Assembly: GCF_008831285.2 (NCBI RefSeq)
Contig: NC_045139.1
Location: forward strand, 34,569,706-34,633,705
From: Nymphaea colorata
Taxonomy: Eukaryota > Streptophyta > Magnoliopsida > Nymphaeales > Nymphaeaceae
DNA: 64,000 nt
Reading direction: 5' to 3'
Under the pieces are notes generated by a model, which was not told the origin of the DNA, searched no databases, and saw only the letters and a program-made list of their open reading frames with translations. Of the stretch, positions 58,021-64,000 are shown piece after piece (the stretch's first letter is position 1; each line of letters starts with the position of its first letter). A program made the position numbers and the translations under genes.

Positions 58021-58249
58021 ACTACTTAAAGAAGTCTGCCTAAGTATTGACTAGTTAGGTCTTTTTAGGGACAGTTAGTGATCTAGCAAGCTCAGCTTCA
58101 GGAGAAGTTGACAAAATACTTAGTATGTTTGTTTTCATGTTGTTTTCCTTACGAGTTGTTGTTAACCAGTTGATTACACTGCATATGCTAGTATAGTTTT
58201 ATTATTATGCTTTAATAGTTGTTAGCACCCCAACTTATAATATAAGAAC

Positions 58250-59339
58250 ATTGGTAAAAGAGAAAGTCTTAAAGTGTAACTCAAGAGGTAGTACCCACAA
58301 AGGCAAAGATTGATTGGGAAAAGTGAGATGGTCATGTGATGAAGGAAGCACTGGACAAACAAGTCTTGAGCCAATTAACTCTTATATTATCAGAAGGAAT
58401 ATTTTAATTGTTGTAAGCGATAGTTATAGGACACTACAACACATACTTTGTAATGTGCTTGTTCACACCACTCGGATGGAAAATACTATTTTCACAAACA
58501 TAGAAAAAACATAATTTGAAAAAATACAAAATGATTTACAAATACTTTTAAAAAATCAAAAGAGAATCAGTAACCAGCTGATAGATATAATAAGGAAAAT
58601 GAAGAACAAAAAACCAGAAATACAAAAGGTAGATCTCGAACCAAATAAGACATACACATCTGATAACATAGTAAAAAGAGAAATAAAATATATAACTGCT
58701 ATGTATAATTCATACCTAATAATAGGAAGAATAATAACTGAATATTTCATCTGATGAATAAAAACGAATTTGAGATATCATCAACTAAGGTATTCGTATT
58801 TGGACAAAAATGTAGAATTATAGAATCATCATTAGACAGAAAATTTCTAGAAATAAATAAAAACAATCTATATTTAATATTAGATGAATAAGAGATGAAA
58901 ACAGTGACAGTTCTAGAAAGATTAACAATATTAAACACAGAACATCACAATCGGTGCATGGTTGCCCAGCGCATCTAGAAAATAAAATAGACAAAGTAAT
59001 AGAATTATTAGGAAAATTAATAGTCAAGATAGACAAAGGATTTGAAACAGTAACTAAAAAATTAACAGAACAAAAAACCAAAATAATCTAACGATAAAAA
59101 AATTAGACTGTTTAGTTGAAAAGAAAACGGAGATAGAAGAAATAAATATGGTAAAAACAAATGAAGATATATCAGTTCAAGAAATTGAAACTGAAAATTA
59201 CCAATCAAGTACACAGACATAATAAACCAACAAGAAGACATCAAAATAAACATGAATACAACTCATAAAGAAGAAATAAAAATAAAAGAAGAATATCATA
59301 CAGACCCATTAACTTATAAAAGTAATCTCAGCGTAAATA
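58250..59339 (+). pseudogene. Broken upstream coding region of the pararetrovirus-like locus
   Basis: A-rich plus-strand frames closed by many stops. One short frame near 58975-59090 is Lys/Glu/Ile-rich and coiled-coil-like. The protein it came from cannot be named. Confidence 0.4.
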
Positions 59340-60284
59340 AATATTACATGGCTATAGTAAAGCTGAAAGATGGGATAAGATATGGCAATCTAAATTAAAA
59401 ACAAAGTTTAAAGAAAAAATCATAAAACAATGAATTTTAAATCTAGATAATACAAAAGACATATTACAAAGACTACAAATATGGAAGGCAGAGATAAGTA
59501 AAAACATAATGGAAAATAAGATAGATATTAAAAATATAGTAGCATATATAGAAAATTCTTTTATAGGAAATGTTTATTTATGGTTTGAACAACTAGCGAG
59601 CACAGCTAAAGACTCGTTAAGAGCCGAAACCGATAGTAAAGGCATTACGACAACAAATCCATTAGACATACTAGAAAAATATTTATGATCTATTAAGGCA
59701 AAATTTGCCCATTCAAACATAGATAAAAGATATAAAGAACAGATCAAAATAAAAGTTAAACAAAACCTTTTAAACATAACCATATGTGATATGTGCTATC
59801 AGTATATTGAATTATTTAGTAAATACTATTATCAAGCATGCTTAAATAATGAGGAAAAAACTAAATATTTAGAACTATTCTTTACTAAATTACCAGCAGT
59901 CATATATAAACAACTAAGTAAAGAATTTCAACAAAATAAACCAAAAAAAGATACATTAGGAGCTAGAATAGAATTCTTAAGAACATGGTAGAAGATAACT
60001 TGTGAAAATTGTCTAAAAAAATAAGAAATTAAAACTAATAATACAATCACCATATAAATGTTGTGCAGAATACACAACACCACAATTAGGATGCAAAACA
60101 TCTTATGAAAATAATAGAAAGAAAAAATGTAGAAAAGTGAAACATTTATATAAAAAATATAAAAAAATACCCTAAACAGAAATTCTATATTAGAAATAGA
60201 AATAAGTATCCAAAGAATCTTAAATCATGCAAATGTTATAAATATGAAAAAATAGGACATATAGCAAGAGAATGTAGACAGTGA
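59340..60284 (+). pseudogene. Coat-protein/nucleocapsid-like remnant
   Basis: Successive plus-strand frames give a basic, Lys/Ile-rich protein with a central conserved-looking block near 59560-59990. It ends in a Cys-Cys-His-Cys zinc-knuckle-like motif (60228-60281), followed at once by a stop at 60282-60284. One knuckle position deviates from the usual spacing or residue. At least five stops or shifts interrupt the frame. The A-rich coding strand and terminal knuckle are typical of caulimovirid coat proteins. Assignment rests on pattern only. Confidence 0.5.
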
Positions 60285-60413
60285 TAAAAACTAAACTATA
60301 AAATGTTATAGAAGATTATACTGAAATAGACAACATTTGTGAAACAAATATATGGGATCTAGAAACCATATACAAAACAGATAATACTACCGATATAAAT
60401 TCAAACTCAAAAC

Positions 60414-60619
60414 ATGATGAGTAAAGAAACAAAAATCCCACAAGAAATCTGACATCAAGAAGAACTAAAAGAAGAATATACAATACAAAGAATCATTTTC
60501 GATGACAAAATATTCAAACAAATTGAACAACAAGAGATAGATATTGGCACAGAAAAAATATTCGAGTTCTCATTTATACGAAAAATACCAGTTATAAAGA
60601 ATATGAAGTCTAAGTTTGA
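60414..60619 (+). pseudogene. Start of a following viral-like frame, truncated
   Basis: An ATG soon after the coat-like remnant opens a frame that stops after 11 codons. It can then be followed in sequence only until it meets the inverted arm region at about 60620. Its position after the coat-like region suggests the next viral gene, possibly a movement protein, but the identity is not established. Confidence 0.3.
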
Positions 60620-60743
60620 CCGCATATAAATTTAACTGGAAGTCTACCTTCGAACATTCAGTACATTGGTGTTCGGGATACCTCAAAGAAAAGTCTGCCT
60701 AGTTACAAGGTTAGAATTCTATGTTCTCTTCTTAGAGAAATGC

Positions 60744-61170
60744 ATACTAGCATAAATTGTGTAATCAACTTGTTAACAACAACTCGTAAGGAAAATAAAT
60801 TTTTATTCCATCAACATGAAAGCAAACATACTTACAACTATTTCATCAATTTCTCCTAAAGCTGAGCTTGCTAGATCACTAACCGTCTCTGCAACAGGCT
60901 CCATGAGACCTAACTAGTTAATACTTAGGTAGACTTCCTAACTAGTTTATGATACCAAAATGGGGGAGTATATGAAGAGAGAAAGAAAAGCAGAAAATTC
61001 TGAAGGAAAACCAATATCCCCTACCTTTTCTATCTATCTATTTATAATCTTGAAAACCAGATGCTCAGGCGTAGATCTATGGTTTACAAATGGAGCAGTC
61101 GAATCTTGATGAATGGTCTCGAATGAGTATCTTTCCTTTAGTACATTCAAGATTCTTTAGATCTCGAATT
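60744..61170 (-). repeat. Right arm of the large inverted repeat
   Basis: Reverse-complement counterpart of 57814-58194. It is longer by about 46 bases, mainly through small insertions near 60790, 60895 and 60975. Confidence 0.85.
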
Positions 61171-61370
61171 GTTCAACACCTAAAACCTGGGTTCAGACTT
61201 GGTTGACACTTAAAATGGAAGTTCAGATCAATTAATTTAAAGTATATATATTTAATATAAAATAATATATAATTATAGTTAATAATAATAAAATAATATA
61301 AATATGTATATTAATAAAAATATTATCAAACCCACCTAAACGGAAGGATTTTTTTTGTCCACATTATAGT
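61171..61370. other. AT-rich spacer
   Basis: A near-pure A/T stretch (61240-61330) with no recognisable feature. Confidence 0.5.
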
Positions 61371-61960
61371 CGAGTCCTATTTCATCAGGGTGCGACAGTC
61401 GAGTCCTATGTCACCAGGGTGCGGCAGAAATGGACCCGCACCTGCGTCGACGCGACGTGGGTGCTGATTCTTGTGTGGGTGCGACCCAGATTCGCACCCA
61501 AGCCGCACCTGCTCATGGAGCTCGCACCCAAACCGCATCGGTAAGGAGAAAGGGCGGTAGGGAGAGGGAGAGAGTGCAGGAGAAAGAGACACGATTTGGG
61601 GAAAAGGGAGAGCAAGGGTGAGGGGGACTGAACGCGAGAGGAAGAGAGGGCGAGTGAGGAGTGTGGGAGAAAGGGACATGATTTGGGGGAAAGGGAAAGC
61701 AAAGGAGAGGGGGATTGAAAACGAGAGAAAGAGAGGGCGAGTGAGGAGCGCGGGAGGAAGAGAGGTGCAGACAGAGAGGGCTAGAGTGAGGGGAAAACAG
61801 ATGGGAGAGAAAAAAAGCTGGTTACCCAAATCGCTGCCACGCTGCACCGCCGCCGCTGCCGCCACTGCTCCTTCCTCCACCTTATTCTTCTCTGTGTCGA
61901 TGCTCACCTGCGGAATGAAAGGGCAACGAAGAGGGAGATAGAGAGGAAGACGAGGAAGGG
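61371..61960. repeat. GC/purine-rich block with an 87-bp minisatellite
   Basis: Units of about 87 bases start near 61574, 61661 and 61748 (partial), each with GGAGAAAGnGACAnGATTTGGGG and a GAGGGCGAGTGAGGAG word. A 29-bp direct repeat (CGAGTCCTAT, then CAGGGTGCG) lies just left, at 61370-61426. The minus strand is open for 176 codons (61377-61907) because of the purine bias. No domain is recognised, so I do not call it a gene. Confidence 0.7.
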
Positions 61961-64000
61961 GAACCCATCAGGCTTCTTCTTCGAGCAATAGAGTTCAGTT
62001 CTAGATTTGGATCTCGATCCAATTCGACCTACCTAAAACCAAAATAATTATAGGAATAACCCCATACGGAATTGTAATTTTGATTTTGTTATTTAATATT
62101 TTTATGATTTATAGATAATTTTGTCATATATATTATTATTATTTATTATTATAAATAATAATAATAATAATAAAATAATCTTACTGCATTTAAATTTTTA
62201 AGATATATCGTACCAGCACGCATCTTGTATGAAGTATCGACTGGCATCTCCATTCCGTATCGTCCATAGAAATTTTATGATAGGATAAATTTGACTTGTT
62301 TAGTGCAAGAAAATATCTGTAAGTAGATTTGACGGTGGTGTCTTGTCAATTTAATGGCAACCAGCTGTAACTTCACTGTAATCATAGCTATAGCGTGCGT
62401 GTTTTCATAGTAAATTATTTTCATTTTATAAATAGTAAATTATTCGTGAGAAGCGTTCTCTGATATTTGAGGACCTTTAAATAGGCGAAGATATTTCAAT
62501 TTAACGTTCGGTTTTAGATTCGTTTTAGCAAATTTGTAGTGTCCATTACATAGATGTGAAAACGGATCTATACCCGTTTTGCATAGGAAGGCACGGTGGG
62601 ATTCCATGTCTGGCCATTGTGGCGAACGCCTTTGACCAGCAAAACTATAGAAAGATAAAAATAATACAGAAAGAAAAAAAAGTAAACAACAGCGGTGGAG
62701 CCGGAATTTCTTTGATAAAAAATATTATTATTTTAAATTTTAATTTTTATATAGCACTTATATTAAAAATAAATAAATTATCAGATATAAATAAAAGTAA
62801 CTTAGTAGGCTCACACCACACGAGCCACTAACTCGACCGTTGGATAGAGAGAGGTTGAGCCAAAGGAGGAAAGAGAAAAATAAAGAAAAATAGTAAAAAT
62901 ATCATGGACTATTGTTGCCAATTAAGGTTTTGAACTAGATAAAAGAATTGAAAGATAAATAAAATCGGGAGAAGAAAAAGGATACACCTGAAGGCTGAGG
63001 CCACCACAGCAATTATTGATTCTTTTTATGATGTTGCATTGGGGTTCAATCACGGCCATCTATGGGAGGTTGAATTATTTATTTATCCAAACTTAGATAA
63101 AAAAAACTATAATATATATATATATGTATATATTATATTAATATATATATTTTTCTTTTCTTTTATTGGTAAAAAGTGCAAAGTGCATAATTGGCAAACT
63201 CGTTGACCTATGTGTTTGCCCAAGCAAAGCAAGTAATTCATTATGAAGATAGAATACAGTTTCAATATATGTTCTTTACTAAAATTTGAAGTTTGTTATG
63301 TGATGTTGCAAGCTTGTGTTTGTTAATGAAAAACAAAAAAACAAAAAACATGTGCACACCTATGCTATCTTCTCAAGGCATCGCCTTATTGGACATTTCA
63401 CTACCAACTTTACTAAACACACATAAGCACTCATATAAACTGACCAGCCCTGACCAAATATATATATATATATATAACCAAATATGCAATATGTCCTCCC
63501 CTTTTGTCTCACTGAAATCGTTTCAGGTCATCCGGCAACTTCAAACATGGCTTGTTTGTCAAAACTGGGTTTTCTTCAACTCCTATTTCGGTGGCACACA
63601 AACACTAAAAAAAGCCTAGTTTTTAGGTTTTGCACACAATCAAATGGGTCAGGCTCATGTATCAAGCTCCACGAAAATCTAAAGAAAGCTAAGGTTGACC
63701 TAGCTCAATTCTTGCATGTGTTGGTCTTTTAAAGCCAAAACAGATAATGTATTTTTAAATGTATCCTTATTTTGCTTTGTCTGTATTTTAGCACTTTTTC
63801 CCTTTGTGCTACATAATGTATGTAATATAGACAATATGTGGAGGGACAAATTTAAAATAACGTTGAATTTCCGATATCTTGTTAAAATGAATAACAATTT
63901 GATTTGAATCTTCCAGTATTTGTCTCCAATTCGTAAACCACAATCAGCTTTTTAAAAATAATTATCACTAAAAAACACATTTTATTGATAAAAAATATTA
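61961..64000. other. AT-rich right end of the window
   Basis: It has an AAT trinucleotide tract (62135-62175) and AT repeats (63113-63165, 63459-63476). Short ORFs at 62556-62831, 63293-63732 and 63716-63907 overlap on both strands and have no known domain. Confidence 0.5.
62690..62830. mobile_element. Truncated CAGTGGCGGAGC-family MITE
   Basis: CAGCGGTGGAGCCGG matches the left terminus of the family seen at 31594, followed by AT-rich filler. The right terminus is degraded (GGCTCACACCACACGAGCC). Confidence 0.4.

Larger units (their letters stand above)
57814..58194 (+). repeat. Left arm of the large inverted repeat
   Basis: It runs from ATTCGAGATCTAAAGAATC to about GCATATGCTAGTA and matches the reverse complement of 60744-61170 with many substitutions and several small indels. 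The order TATA-like box, short leader, primer site, downstream leader is the same in both arms. Confidence 0.85.
57814..61170 (+). mobile_element. Degenerate endogenous pararetrovirus-like locus
   Basis: A block of about 3.4 kb with two parts. Its outer arms are an imperfect inverted repeat (57814-58194 and 60744-61170) carrying a TATA-like box and a tRNA-Met-type primer site. Its middle is strongly A-rich on the plus strand and holds broken frames like a caulimovirid coat protein with a terminal zinc-knuckle-like motif, then the beginning of another frame. This fits an old integrated fragment of a Caulimoviridae-type virus, rearranged on or after integration. Reverse transcriptase, protease and RNase H are not present. 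All frames have multiple stops and shifts, so no product is expected. An unusual retrotransposon leader with gag is the alternative. Confidence 0.6.

Noticed and set aside
57814-61170. Reading the pararetrovirus-like arms as LTRs of a retrotransposon
   Set aside because: The arms are inverted rather than direct, and no integrase or reverse-transcriptase remnant lies between them.
61377-61907. 176-codon minus-strand ORF as a gene
   Set aside because: The open frame is explained by the purine-biased minisatellite, and no domain or promoter is seen.

Overview
This is plant nuclear DNA from a flowering plant. It carries a three-exon LEAFY/FLORICAULA gene, spliceosomal genes with GT-AG introns, a PLS-class DYW pentatricopeptide gene, Ty1/copia retrotransposon remains, miniature inverted-repeat elements and long AT or CT microsatellites. 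The DNA is AT-rich and genes are sparse. The exact lineage cannot be fixed from the sequence alone.

Layout. At 120-4062 and 7795-19183 lie two tandem, same-strand genes for small SEC14-like (CRAL-TRIO) lipid-transfer proteins. Each has six exons with matching exon sizes and phases, and a TTAAATAG core-promoter match about 50 bases before its ATG. Introns 1 and 5 of the second copy have grown to 5.0 and 4.2 kb; intron 1 holds a dead copia fragment and long microsatellites. A decayed copia element with both LTRs and a 5-bp target duplication follows at 19986-24645. From 24.6 to 39 kb there is no convincing complete gene, only a cluster of G-boxes, perfect tandem duplications, several MITE-like elements and one isolated transit-peptide-like ORF (38371-38646). 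A second broken copia element (39.2-42.8 kb) is interrupted by a GC-rich element that carries its own telobox and a Ser-rich ORF.

The main gene of the window is LEAFY (46395-48549, 389 aa). Its upstream region has a TG/GA repeat, a TATA-like box and a pyrimidine patch. A single-exon DYW-type PPR gene (49517-51451, minus strand) lies tail to tail with it. The right-hand end (52-64 kb) is repeat-rich. It has several short inverted-repeat elements, an 87-bp minisatellite, and at 57.8-61.2 kb a degenerate endogenous-pararetrovirus-like locus whose regulatory region is present twice in opposite orientation around a broken coding segment.

No operon-like or pathway cluster is seen. The four intact genes have unrelated functions: two lipid-transfer proteins, one floral-meristem transcription factor and one probable organelle RNA-editing factor. 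I found no clear new molecular system. The points most worth a second look are the inverted pararetrovirus-like locus, the nested element with a telobox and captured ORF, the divergent LEAFY segments, and the microsatellites fused to splice donors.
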